Shown in pieces: positions 24,241 through 37,816 of a DNA stretch of 64,000 nt (position 1 is the first letter of the stretch; each line of letters starts with the position of its first letter). Position numbers and translations under genes: made by a program. This DNA is from Margaritifera margaritifera. Its lineage: Eukaryota; Mollusca; Bivalvia; Unionida; Margaritiferidae. The notes beneath the pieces are model-generated. The model searched no databases, was not told where the DNA came from, and was given only the letters and a program-made list of their open reading frames with translations. The stretch lies in NCBI GenBank assembly GCA_029931535.1, contig JAQPZY010000953.1, forward strand, positions 402,001 through 466,000, in the 5' to 3' direction.

Positions 24241-25703
24241 ACAAAGTAACACACTGGAACTTGTGTGGCTTCAGTTTCACTAATAGCCCTCTGAAACAAA
24301 CAAGATATCTCGGGATCTTGCTCCTGTTCAAGGACAAGAGATTGTCGTTTGTCACCCTGAGTAGAACAAAGAGAATGAGTTGCCAAAAGAGGATCACTGT
24401 GATCAATACCGTTTGATTGATCAATACCTGAGGAAAAAGTGACCTCATCAAAAAACTGACCAATACATGTGTCAGCTAAAGGAATAATATCCTGATCAAC
24501 ATCACTCTCAAGAGCTCTTTTTGCCATAGCTCTAGTAACTGCACAAGCAGGGTACAAATCAGGGATTTCAGTTTCGACAGGATCAACTTTCTGATCCAAA
24601 CAAGGCTTGTCAGTTACAAGTGGATTAACCACAACCTTATCTCCAGCTAGGTCATTGCCTAGTAATAAATGAAAACCCTCTATGGGTAAAGAAGTCACTG
24701 CCCCAACAGTCACAGGTCCAGAAACTAAGTCTGATGCCAAATTTACACAATGGAGAGGAACATTTACAAAGCCGCACTCTACTCCCTGAACAAGAACACT
24801 TTCACTTGAAGAAGACTCCTCAGACAAAGGCAAAGTACCTGATAATAAAAGACTCTGAGAAGCTCCAGTGTCCCTTAATATTTTAATTGGGATAGGTTTG
24901 GCAGAATCACCAATAAGTGATATAGAACCTTCTGACATGAATGGTTCATAAGCCTCCAAAATAGAATCAGACGGGGGTTTGTTTGACCCAACAAATGTAT
25001 TGATTTCAATACAAGACCGTGACCTTGACCTCGTAGAAATAAGAGCATTTGGAAAAGCTCTGTATTTTCTCTGTTGCTTATTTTTCAACTTGAAGCAATC
25101 AGAAATAACGTGCCCTTTCGTTTTACAGTAAGTGCACGTAGGAAGAGATAAGGATTTCTGATCAGTCTTATCAGATGTTTGTTTCTTAACAGTTGTGCTG
25201 TTGTGAAATTTGGAAGTACTCGAATGAGATTGAAATGGTTTTTTACCAGAAAACTGCTGAGAGGACGACTTATTGCCAAATGAAATTTTGTGAGTCAAGG
25301 AATAATCATCAGCCATACGAGCAGCATTTTCCAAAATTTCCACATTCTGCTCGTCAAGATAGGTTTTAACATCACTATGGATACACCTCTTGAACTCTTC
25401 AATTAATACGAGCTGTCTGAGGTTATCATAACCTTGATCAACTTTCTTGGCTGAGCACCACCTATCAAATAGTTGTTCTTTATCCCTTGCAAATTCGACA
25501 TGAGTTTGTCCAGTTTCTTTTCTACAATTCCTAAACCTTTGTCGATATGCCTCTGGTACCAACTCATAAGCTTTCAAGATGTACTCCTTAACCACATCAT
25601 AACCAGTGCTTTGTTGTACTGACAGTGAAATGTAGGCTTCACGAGCTTTGCCAATAAGTACACTTTGTAATAACAAAGTCCAATGCTCTCTGGGCCATTT
25701 CAA
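24222..25703 (-). CDS. gag-pro: Gag (SCAN-like region, zinc knuckle) and protease
   Basis: 493 codons from the first Met; the frame is open further upstream to about 25800. Residues ~1-140 are a helical Gag domain (KWPREHWTLLLQSVLIGKA, AYRQRFRN, LIEEFKRCI) resembling the SCAN-like capsid region of Gmr1-type elements. A basic Ser/Lys-rich stretch follows, then a CCHC zinc knuckle (CTYCKTKGHVISDC, ~190-203) for RNA binding. The protease region has the aspartic active site in KILRDTGASQSLLL (DTGA ~278-281). The frame ends 30 codons after a conserved Ser/Thr-rich stretch, before integrase. No frame separation is needed between Gag and protease. Confidence 0.88.
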   Translation of the reverse strand: MKWPREHWTLLLQSVLIGKAREAYISLSVQQSTGYDVVKEYILKAYELVPEAYRQRFRNCRKETGQTHVEFARDKEQLFDRWCSAKKVDQGYDNLRQLVLIEEFKRCIHSDVKTYLDEQNVEILENAARMADDYSLTHKISFGNKSSSQQFSGKKPFQSHSSTSKFHNSTTVKKQTSDKTDQKSLSLPTCTYCKTKGHVISDCFKLKNKQQRKYRAFPNALISTRSRSRSCIEINTFVGSNKPPSDSILEAYEPFMSEGSISLIGDSAKPIPIKILRDTGASQSLLLSGTLPLSEESSSSESVLVQGVECGFVNVPLHCVNLASDLVSGPVTVGAVTSLPIEGFHLLLGNDLAGDKVVVNPLVTDKPCLDQKVDPVETEIPDLYPACAVTRAMAKRALESDVDQDIIPLADTCIGQFFDEVTFSSGIDQSNGIDHSDPLLATHSLCSTQGDKRQSLVLEQEQDPEISCLFQRAISETEATQVPVCYFVKNGVL

Positions 25704-25768
25704 GTTTTCAGCTATTTTCTCGAAATGAAGAAAGTATTTATCTACTTCTTTTTCCTGAAAAGGGGGTA

Positions 25769-26335
25769 CTAACGTAATATATCTAGTAACATCAAAACCT
25801 GACTTGTGTTTAAAGGAGTGGAGTGTGCTCTGTTTGCCAGTTCTAATTCTCTTAATTTAAATTGCATTTCCCTTTCTTCTCTTTGCATCTGCATTTGTAT
25901 TTGCCTCTCTTCCTTCTGCATTTGTATCTGCCTCTCTTCCTTCTGCATTTGTAGCTGCCTCTCTTCTTTCTCTGTCTCCATCTGCCTCTCTTCTTTCTCT
26001 CTCTCCATCTGTATCTGCCTCTCTTCTTTCTCTCTCTCTCTCTGAATCTGAAGCTTTGCCAATTCTAAATCCATCTGGTTCTTTAACTCTAATTCCCTTA
26101 ATTTCCTGTCAGAACCAGATACAGGCTTTCTTTTCAAACTTAAAGCACTATTTTCAAAAATTCCCTTTCCTAGTAAATACTGAATTAAAATAATCTTTAT
26201 CTCCTATTTTGTCAATGATACTTTTGCCTCAGATAGACTGTATTTTCTGGCAAGCTCGAGCAACTCATCCTTTCTCATGCACTCTAACCCCTCCTGGGTA
26301 GGTTTTGAAATGAAATTCTGAACATTAGATGCCAT
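25769..26335 (-). pseudogene. gag: Gag N-terminal region with SAP-like motif and coiled coil
   Basis: The likely Gag start is ATG at 26335 (MASNVQNFISKPTQEGLECM). About 40 codons later an in-frame TAG (26204-26206) interrupts a stretch like a SAP DNA/RNA-binding motif (KDELLELARKYSLSEAKVSL, then EIKIILIQYLL). The frame then continues with about 85 residues of a strongly charged coiled coil built on (E/M)xxERQ(I/L)QM repeats. A frameshift around 25800 separates it from the SCAN-like region. Part of the coiled coil is a nucleotide repeat rich in CTCTCTTC. Confidence 0.7.
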
Positions 26336-26471
26336 AGTAAATGCTTGTTGGTTTCACACAAAAAAATTTCTCTATATAAAATCTTTGCCAAAGACAAAAA
26401 AATTCAGAGGCAAAATCAATATGAATTTCAAAGATAAATTTAATATCTCTAATATGCTTTAAAGAAATTCA

Positions 26472-26489
26472 ATCCCGGACGAGCCCCCA
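26472..26489 (-). promoter_or_regulatory. Primer-binding site for tRNA-Pro
   Basis: Minus strand TGGGGGCTCGTCCGGGAT lies 5 nt after the 5' LTR. It is complementary to the 3' end of tRNA-Pro and is the same 18-nt site used by murine gammaretroviruses. Confidence 0.9.
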
Positions 26490-26494
26490 ATTTC

Positions 26495-27245
26495 TGTTAC
26501 GACTCTATGGTCTAAGAAAAATGTAACAGAAAGAAAGTGAAACCAACAAATCAAGTAAAAAATCAACAAGCAATTTATTACTAGATAATTAAAATGAAAA
26601 ATCAAAAAGTCACTTACAGTAATGTTTTTTGAAATCCTGATAATCCAATAAGAATGATTGTTCTAATCACAAGTCCTAAATATAGAATGTTCCGAATTAA
26701 CGGCTGTGTCCTTGAATGTTATGATGTGCTAATGGTCTCCAAAGTCCTGATGTACTAGTAATCTTGATGTGCTGATGTCAAAATGAAGTATTCCAAAATA
26801 TCTGAATATAAGTTGACATACATTCCAAAATCATCAATTAAAAATCCAAAATCCAAAAGTTTGTGAGCACTGTTATAATCCAATGAATATTTAAAATAAT
26901 TCCTCTCTTAGAATTTGGAATGAATTTTCACAACTGTAATAGCTCTTTACAAGACTGATGGTAATGTCAAAACTGAAAAAATGTCCACCAAACATGGTAT
27001 ATATAAAGATTGGTCATATGACAGAATGTTCTAGAATGTGTGTCATCTTAATGGAATTTTACTTGTAAACAAAAATCAACCTTGACCTTCAAATTGAGAA
27101 AACATTATATTGATCAAAACAACCTAATTCAAGGACACTAGTTAAACATGTTTTTCCTGATAACATTAAGATTTAAGCAAATATTAAAGTGAAGAAACAT
27201 TTATAATTTCCTAAAATATTACAATATCATATAAACATCATACAT

Positions 27246-27249
<4 letters not shown>
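26495..27249 (-). repeat. 5' LTR of Gmr1-like element
   Basis: 755 bp, TGTTATG...CGTAACA in element orientation. A TATA-like stretch (TTTATATATA, 26999-27008 on the minus strand) could be the promoter. Confidence 0.95.

Positions 27250-27321
<72 letters not shown>
27250..27321. repeat. (TA)n array right of the Gmr1-like element
   Basis: About 36 TA units directly abutting the 5' LTR. Together with 20615-20678 it shows that the element split one TA array. Confidence 0.95.
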
Positions 27322-29643
<2,322 letters not shown>

Positions 29644-29684
29644 TGACACAAAAACTGACGCAAATACAAAACGGTTTACCAATG

Positions 29685-29711
29685 TTTCGAGCTAAACAAG
29701 CTCTTCGTCAG
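29685..29711 (-). ncRNA. Hammerhead-like hairpin motif
   Basis: Minus strand reads CTGACGA, A, GAGC-loop-GCTC, GAAAC, followed by ATTGGTA. CTGANGA, a stem and GAAA in this order resemble the core of small hammerhead ribozymes found in Penelope-like retroelements, and AC/GT could form the minimal stem III. An extra A before the stem and the lack of a visible stem I speak against an active ribozyme. It may instead be a conserved hairpin of a retroelement end next to the (TA)n tract. Confidence 0.3.
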
Positions 29712-31892
29712 GGGAATAAACAGTTTACATGCACAAAACAAACACTAAACACAAAATCTAAGAAAAAATGTGGATTCCTACATGCTAGAATCACTAGGGG
29801 GAATTTACAACAAGAGATAAAAAAATATAAAGTTGTGTAACAATAATACACGAGCGGTGTATTGTGTCTATCACATATAGAACCAACATGTTTTGACCTA
29901 ATTTCAGAAAGCAGAAATCACATTATGCTACTGCATTTACTGACTACTGTATTCCCTGAATAACTGATTGATCTTTGTCTTTTATATAGATTTGATCAAT
30001 ACATACTGACTTGGGTACTTTTGATTGATCTTTTTGATATAAGGGAACAGAAACATACCTACGATTTGTATGCGATAGGGAACATTGTAAACAATTCCTT
30101 ATGGAAATTTCTTCAGTTGCTTCTAATTCTCTATCGAGTTGAAACGGCAAAATATGTATGACACTTAATAGAATTACGTTGCAAAAAGAATAAAAGAGAG
30201 TTCGTTATGACAGGATGCAAATAACAGACGATGGATATGTTATTATCAATTGAATATTTTATATTATCATTATAATAAATATTTGTTTCCAGTCATAGTT
30301 TAGCAAGGCTTCTTGTACGAAATGAAAAATAGTTAAAAGAAGTGAGACCATCATAGCTGATCATTGATTACAAACACAAAGATTGATGTGACTGTTATCC
30401 AGTAAAAAGGCATTTTTTGTGTTATAGGGTTTTTATCCAGTAAAAGGTTTATTTGAGTTTGGTGTGCATTTGGTCTACATCTTTCCCTCCATTTACAGCA
30501 GGTGAGTATTTGTAGAAATGTCATATTTTTGTCCCTTTTACATGAAAAAGTGCTAAAAATGTTTACCTTCCGCTTAGAAATGTCGTAAATTGTACAGTAA
30601 CTGCGTATGAGTTTGATATTGACAGGGACCACGTGTCATTATTGCTTCCATTTCCATGACGCAGTTATTTTTATGTATAGTTTCTTGTTTCTTGTTTTCT
30701 GTTATATTTGAAATATATGTACCCATAATCAGCTCAACCACTACAGCGGAAAGGAGTGGGGGTGAGTGGAGTGCTTTCATTTTCTCTTATGTCTGTGTGA
30801 AGAAAATACACCGGTGAAAGGTTCAATGTCATTACATTCAATGAGAGTCGATAAATTGATCTAGAGTGGAATAAGAAGGAAATGTTTACATTTTAATACA
30901 TTTCGTCTACAACTTTTGTATTATTGCACTGATGAATACTAATAATTTTGCCTGCTCTATATGTTATTACAATGTAGCTTTGGTCTACCGGTAGGCTGCG
31001 GTTTTAATCTCCATGCAATCGAAATCTTCTAGTAACATAAGCTATGAGAGAGGGAGTAGCCTCCCCGTTTAATATCAAATACAGTACTACTGTAGTAAAT
31101 AATTAATTTCAGTGAGTGAATTCCTGAAGCGGGTCCTGTCGGGCTTTCGAATTGATGTGCCCCTTCCCACGTTACGTAAGGAAAGTTAAACATGCTTTAT
31201 CAAAATTGTGACACTCTCTTTTTCCTTTGATGCTTTCTATATCGCTCTTTCCTTCTTTCAATCATTTTTGTAAAACACTTCATGTAATGAGGAATCCCTT
31301 TGTAGTCGGAGAATCTAAATAAGATATGAAGGCACTTAAGAGAGTATACTACTACTGCTAATAATAATAATAACAATACTAATAATAATATTGATAGCAA
31401 TGCCTGCTTTATTATTTGTGGATAACTGTGAACATTGTGGATATCAGGATGAGGTAAAACATCGCTTAATGTCACACTCACCTGGATCAATGCAGCTACC
31501 TATGTAAAACAACAATTGTAAAGCAAATAAAGAATTGAAAATGGTTTAATAAAAATGCATGTCTTGCTTTGTCCCATTTACTCTGGCGAAATCACACGAT
31601 CCCTTTTTCCGATTTAGACAAATCCTTCCGGAAAAGAAGAGCGTTAACATCGTCTAAATATCGGTAGAGCATAGTGACTTACTAAGAACTATTTTTCAAT
31701 GCTCGCCCTTACACTAAATGTTAATTCGAATACCCGTTTGTATGCATAAAATCACAATCTTCGAAATGGAAAATCGAAAACGCGCTTGCTTCATGAAGAT
31801 ACACGACTTTTTTATACGTTCTTTAGAAGTAAAATTGGGTAGGTAGGAAGATAGACGTGATCTTTGGAAGAGAAGTTACATCGTACGTGAAT

Positions 31893-31969
31893 ACATGCAT
31901 ACATACATACATACATACATACATACATACATACATACATACATACATACATACATACATACATACATA
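31893..31969. repeat. (CATA)n microsatellite
   Basis: About 18 CATA units. Flanking frames rich in Met-Tyr-Val-Cys are artefacts of it. Confidence 0.95.
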
Positions 31970-32462
31970 AACAACGATTAATATAGATAAGTAAATATGA
32001 ATTAAAAAACTCAATAAGCAACACTGACCAGATGAAACTATGATTTCCAAGCACCATATTACAATAAATGCAAGGATAATATATATGTTTTCTTCTTAAA
32101 AATCATTATTTCATCGATTAAAACTACTAGAAGCGAAAAAGCAATGTAATAGTTTTAGTTACAGCAATAAAATATGTGTTGTTTTCTTTTTCAAAGTGTT
32201 TCGTTTGGATACAGCAATACTATTGACTCCTCTGGTATGTCATTGACATCTTGGACTTTCTCGTGTTTAGCAATACTTAGATAACACTGACTTACATAGT
32301 TTCAGCATATCATTGGATTATTAAACGTAGACATATGTCAGAGAGAGATTGCATAACAAACACAAAAAACGCTGTAATATATATACACCTATATACAAAT
32401 ACACCTATATATGTACGTACCTATGTGGCAATCAATTGAGTCATATATCTATCTATTTTTTA

Positions 32463-32464
<2 letters not shown>

Positions 32465-32529
<65 letters not shown>

Positions 32530-32537
32530 AGAGAGAG
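32465..32537. repeat. (TA)n(TG)n(AG)n compound microsatellite
   Basis: About 27 TA units, then six TG and four AG units. Confidence 0.95.
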
Positions 32538-33340
32538 TTTGTGTGCGAGTGTGGAAGAGAGAGGGAGATCGACGGAGAGAGAACATAGAGACAGACAGAG
32601 AAAGAGAGAGCGTCCATATGTAATTAAATTCAGTATGTAGACAAAATTCGTCTCAGTGTTGGAGCTCTTCTTGTTGCCACAGGGTGTAGAAGAATGTCGT
32701 ACGTGAAACATTATTTAAAAATGCATATATCTTTCTTCTTTGACACGTATACCGTAAATACGTTCTTATCGAAAAGAGGTCGTTTCCCGTGATTATGACA
32801 TTGTTGCTGTTGTATTTGACTTTTTTAAAAACATCATTGAATGCATACCGTACTTGTCAATTATTAAAGTAAATCCATCCACACACCGTGTAGTTCCAGA
32901 CCGGGTAATGGTGTAAATTGGAGCATGAGACTGAGTGTGAGGTTTTAAAATCAGCCAATGTAATCCGACCTTTAAATGTAAAGTGGTCTGTAATTGGTTG
33001 ACACAGAATCTTAAGCGTAAACTTAATCTCAACCACATTGTGATCTGGTTCAGATCGGCAGTCACACAATGCAAATCAGGGTCCACGCTGTTCACTTGAA
33101 GTGATCTTTAAATAGAATGAAAAGAACTTCGACAATTATCTGCCGGCTCATTATATGCCCGTTCATCTGAGTCTACTCAGGTCGACAGTTGATACCTATT
33201 TTACACGTAATTATATAGTAGATGGAGAGATATAAATGGATGTCGCTTGTGTTCTAAAAATGTAATAGATGGAGCGTTATCAATGGCTGTTTCTGCAGCA
33301 CAGACTAATTTCATCAATAGTCAATGCATACTTTATTAAT

Positions 33341-33344
<4 letters not shown>

Positions 33345-33374
<30 letters not shown>
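33345..33374. repeat. (TC)n microsatellite
   Basis: About 15 TC units; a poly(A) run follows at 33434-33451. Confidence 0.9.
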
Positions 33375-33378
<4 letters not shown>

Positions 33379-34797
33379 ACAGGAGTTTCATATGCAACGG
33401 AGATCATCATAAGTGAATCAGTCTTCTATTAGAAAAAAAAAAAAAAAAAAAACACTGACCAACATCAAATGGAATAAATATATTAGTGGAGAAGACTTAT
33501 TCGAGTCTCCTCCAGCTTCATGGAAAAGGTGTTTACTCTGCTAAAAATATTAAAATACATAGCGAATTTCTTTCTTATTGTCCCCAGGCTTTTATGGTAT
33601 CCCAGGTCAGTCTCTGTTTCTCCGTCCGTACTTCCGTCTGTAGCTCAATCTTATTCTGAACAGCTGAGAGGAGATTCACGAAACGTAAAAATTATCTTTT
33701 CTAAATGGTAAAATATGCAAGAAGGTTATTATTTTGGCTTCGACACAGGGATCCCTGGCAGGGGTCAAAGATCAACATATTTAAAATTTGCTAAAGTGAA
33801 ATTTTGGAATATTCTCTGACCAATCTTCATACAAACAGTCATAGTAGGAAATAACACCGTATTCGATTCAGTATAAAACACTCGGTCGTTTCCATTGTTC
33901 TAAACACTATTTTGAGCACAAGTGAGTCATTACAGTTCATTAATCAATACAATGTCAATGTTTCTGAACAAAATGTATTTTTGTCCTGCGTGTAGAACAT
34001 ATTTACTGCCTAAAACAGACCAAAGCACATATAGATGATGATTGCTATCAGAGTGAGTACCGAGTTTTCACCTCAACAAATGATGGTTAGCTTGCAAACA
34101 CCCGGGTGTAAAATCTGTTCTATTTCTATGATGATAATTGCTAATTCTCCCAACTCCGACACGAATATTTGTATTAGATTTGTCAACACGGCACGCTTTG
34201 GCTGCCATCTGCATGCAATGGAAACTTTAACAGTTATAACCACGTTGAGATGGGGTTGCCTCCCATTATAAATCAGCATACTACTTTAGTGTCTACTGGT
34301 CAGTGGAATACTTTCCATGATTCTGAGGACCAGTCGTGCCTGACGACAACATATACCCCTTTATTTATTTATTTATTTATTTTAATGCCAATGGTTAATA
34401 TGTTAATATGAAAACTCTAAAGGTGGACAGGAGGTAGGCAAGTCAAGTAATTGTGTTGTTCTATTTTTAGGTAAAAGTGCTATAAATATTAGTATTTTCT
34501 TTACCCGAATTCACATAGCAACAACTTGATGTAATATATTTCCTTTTCATCGCGTATTGGCGATTTGCGATGTTAGCTATGCACAAATTTATAATACATA
34601 CACCACACATAAAAAACTTACGTTATCGAATTTTGACTGCTTCCAGGCAGGTCTTTATAATCAAGGATAATTAAACTTGCTGTTTAATGCATGGAATAAG
34701 AACTCCATTTTTTTAACAAGGACTGGTAAAATAAGTCACCTTAGTTTTGGCTTGGACCTATGGCTTCCGGATTCGGAGCTATCCACTCGGCCACAAA

Positions 34798-34800
<3 letters not shown>

Positions 34801-34864
<64 letters not shown>

Positions 34865-34869
34865 ATATA
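34801..34869. repeat. (TA)n microsatellite
   Basis: About 34 TA units with one TTTA interruption. Confidence 0.95.
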
Positions 34870-35899
34870 AAAGTTTTTCAGTGCAAAATAACAATGTATT
34901 ATTTTGGGGGTTAACAAATTATAATTAAAAAAATATTTGATACATGTCAGTTCCATGAACCAATGAGTAAATAGTTCTTTCTGGATCGACAATGTTTTAG
35001 AAAATAAAAAGCATAGCTTCCACCTACCGAACAATGTCTACTAAATGAACAACATTATCAACACATTTCATAATGCGACATTAAATTATTCTCTCCCTGT
35101 ATTATACTTTTGAAACATCTCTTTAGTTTCACAGCTGCCCAAGGTCAAGTATGGGTATTTGAAGATTTGTCCGGTTTACATTTAGTCAGTTCACACTGGA
35201 CCATTTCAAAACCATATTGCAATTTGCGAAGACCGTGATGCTAATCTTTTGCAAAATTATTATGTTTCCGTGGTATTTACGAAACAAAACAAAAGCACAC
35301 GCTTACATCCGATGAATTATTTGTCAAAAAATAAACTTGTACAATGATGAAAATGTTACAACGCGCGGCTGTTCTTCCTTCCTTCATTTCTTTTTTTTTC
35401 TTGTAGATCCATCTAAGTTACCCATTGTCTACATCCGGCGGGATGAGGCAACCCTGTTTGCATACAGTAGTTCATATACGGCAACATAGATGAAATGAAA
35501 ATGGTTTTAGGTTCAAGTCTACTATTGCGTACAATTTATGCATACACATCCTTCTACCGAAAATATTAAGTTTTAAATTCCAGTATTTTCTTGCAGTCAA
35601 TCAGCGACCTTCTTTTAAATGTATAATTTAATATTCCGCCACACATATGCTTTATTCGCACCTCGTTAAATAATGAGTTGTATATACTTCAAAATACACG
35701 GGTTACTAATATACAAAACTGTTACCCAATAAATTAGTGTTCCACAACGCTTCAGGCTAGTTCAATCAGTACTTCTGTACCTTATTCAGCACACATACTC
35801 TGCATGACTATATTTCTATTTTCAAGACTAAGTGAAATAAGTGCAACATATTCTTTCGAAAGAGACTATTAAAGTTTGAAAATGGCGATGGACATGGAT

Positions 35900-35901
35900 T
35901 G

Positions 35902-35953
<52 letters not shown>
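35900..35953. repeat. (TA)n microsatellite
   Basis: About 26 TA units with one CA interruption. Confidence 0.95.
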
Positions 35954-36498
35954 AATGGAAGCATCGGAAACAAATGGGTACGATAATCATAATATATATA
36001 TGTCTGTGTGTGTCTGTGTGCGCAAATACATAACGTTCACCTGCTTTATGTCCTACCCAACCAACTGACAATGATAATAATTCTATACTGCAAGGATTTG
36101 TTGAAGAATTTAACACTAGAGAGGTGTTTGAGAGGGATACAGAGTAGCATTCAAAGTTTGAACTGGGTGCTGAAAGATAGCATGGCAATTCTTTCAGGTG
36201 AAAAGGGTGTAACATCAGCAGCAGCTAGCTGCTGTGTTAGCTTAAGTGTACTTGTTGCTCTGGTTGCTACGTTGTTAGCTGTGTTGCAAAAACTTTCAAG
36301 GAGAAGTTGATTTAAAACAAAGTTATAAAACATGATGCAGTAGTAACTTCAGGAATCAGTAAGTAATCTAGACAGTGCTATAAGTAAACACTCCTTGACA
36401 GACAAAGTGAAATTAAATGTAACTTTAAAAGTGTTAGGTGTAATATATTGATTTTTAACGTAGAGGGTTTAATTTTAGTATACAGTAAGGTGATAGTC

Positions 36499-37500
36499 AT
36501 GATGATTTAGATACAGTTGATTTTATACTTTGTGCTTCTTTACACTCATATGATGCAGAACAACAAAGAAAATGTTTTCATGGTCAAATGCAAAATACAG
36601 GAATGCTAATGGTAACAGATGTAAAGATTTCAATTTCGATCAACAACGATACAAATTGATACGAAATGATGTAAAATTACACTATCTGAACCTATGTATA
36701 AATAGCATAAAGGAATATACCAAGAAATATCTTTGCAGAAAGTACAATAAGTTCTGGATCTGCGGGTAAACAAGCAGTAGGTAATGTACCATGGAAAAAG
36801 AAAACAATGGAGCCAGAAATTATTTCCTAATAATAGGTTGAAAATGTATTAAAGTTAAAATGGTTCCTATTGCTTCACTGACAGACTAATATCAGGGTAG
36901 ATTAGATAGAATTGGCGATACAGAACAAACACAAACTAAATATCCATTAGAACCTACTGTGACACAAATACAAGCAACACGATCTTCTGGGAAAACACAA
37001 ATGGAATTATTGGATGAAGTTTTAACTGATGTTGATAAATTCCAAAGTGAATTAAAAAAGACAATTAAAGTTACAGTTGGAGCTAATTGGAAAGGTTGAA
37101 AAGTTAGAAAATATTCACAAATTAAACACACACAGACAAACAAATAAACAATTTACGAAGTATACTTCCATTTGCGGAAAGACAAGTTATTATTCAAAGA
37201 CAAATGTGAGCCTTTTTCCACCATTATTACGGTTATAGATATGTCAATATCATGGCAAGAAGTCATTCGTAGACACTGTGAAGCAACGCATAAAAATATT
37301 TATAATTATGTGTTCGACCTATTATTAAAGACAGAAACACCAATGTCTGGAACTATTGGTAATGTAGTAAGCTGTTTTATAACAGAGCTGGACAGATTTT
37401 GTTTTCTTACTCAGATGATCGTGTCGTTTAACTTCTGTTAGCATTAATTGCCTTGTTGTTTGCAGTTTATGTAGAGGTGCAGACACGGCAAAAATGGTTT
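36499..37500 (+). pseudogene. Unrecognised decayed coding stretch
   Basis: Several consecutive plus-strand segments read as protein but are separated by stops and frame changes: one at ~36499-36655 (DLDTVDFILCASLHSYDAEQ), one at ~36950-37098 (QTKYPLEPTVTQIQ, then MELLDEVLTDVDKFQSELKK), and one at ~37160-37420 (SWQEVIRRHCEATHKNIYNY). The last is followed, after a shift, by a hydrophobic stretch LLALIALLFAVYV. No family is recognised. It may be a dead mobile element or an old gene remnant, or chance. Confidence 0.25.
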
Positions 37501-37730
37501 AGGAACTAATAACTTACTTCTGAAATTTTTTTATATTTTAGCCAGCTCATGCCACCATACTTATGAGATTTGTATTTTAACACATGGCATTTGAACTTAG
37601 AATGCGGTCACAATTTTTGTCTTTCTTATCTGCTTAGTTCGTACTCAATTATTTCTTGGGGTTTTTTTGTCTATCATTTGACGAGTTATTTGAGATTGTG
37701 AATGAGCTTCTAGAATCTTATTGTTTACAA

Positions 37731-37733
<3 letters not shown>

Positions 37734-37816
<83 letters not shown>
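37734..37816. repeat. (TA)n(TG)n microsatellite
   Basis: About 30 TA units followed by about 11 TG units. Confidence 0.95.

Larger units (their letters stand above)
20679..27249 (-). mobile_element. Gmr1-like Ty3/gypsy LTR retrotransposon
   Basis: A 6.57-kb element on the minus strand with 753- and 755-bp LTRs (~99% identical), a tRNA-Pro primer-binding site, a polypurine tract, and a Gag - protease - integrase - RT - RNase H order. Integrase ahead of RT is unusual for Ty3/gypsy and is the defining trait of Gmr1-like elements. The Gag central region resembles the Gag of these elements, from which the vertebrate SCAN domain is thought to derive. The coding region has at least one in-frame stop in Gag, one in RT and several frameshifts, so this copy looks non-functional as read. 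It is inserted in a (TA)n array, which hides the target-site duplication. Confidence 0.92.
29712..36460. other. Unassigned DNA with microsatellites
   Basis: Apart from the microsatellites listed separately, no feature could be supported. Near 32860-33090 two minus-strand frames of 70 and 100 codons overlap in a slightly GC-richer stretch, without splice sites that decide between them. Confidence 0.4.

Noticed and set aside
30990..31070. tRNA-like sequence GGTCTACCGGTAGG...GGTTTTAATCTCC
   Set aside because: The box spacing is too short and no SINE body follows; too weak to call.
32793..33095. Overlapping 100- and 70-codon minus-strand frames
   Set aside because: Slight GC enrichment and Cys residues suggest coding, but frames conflict and no splice site or domain decides between them.
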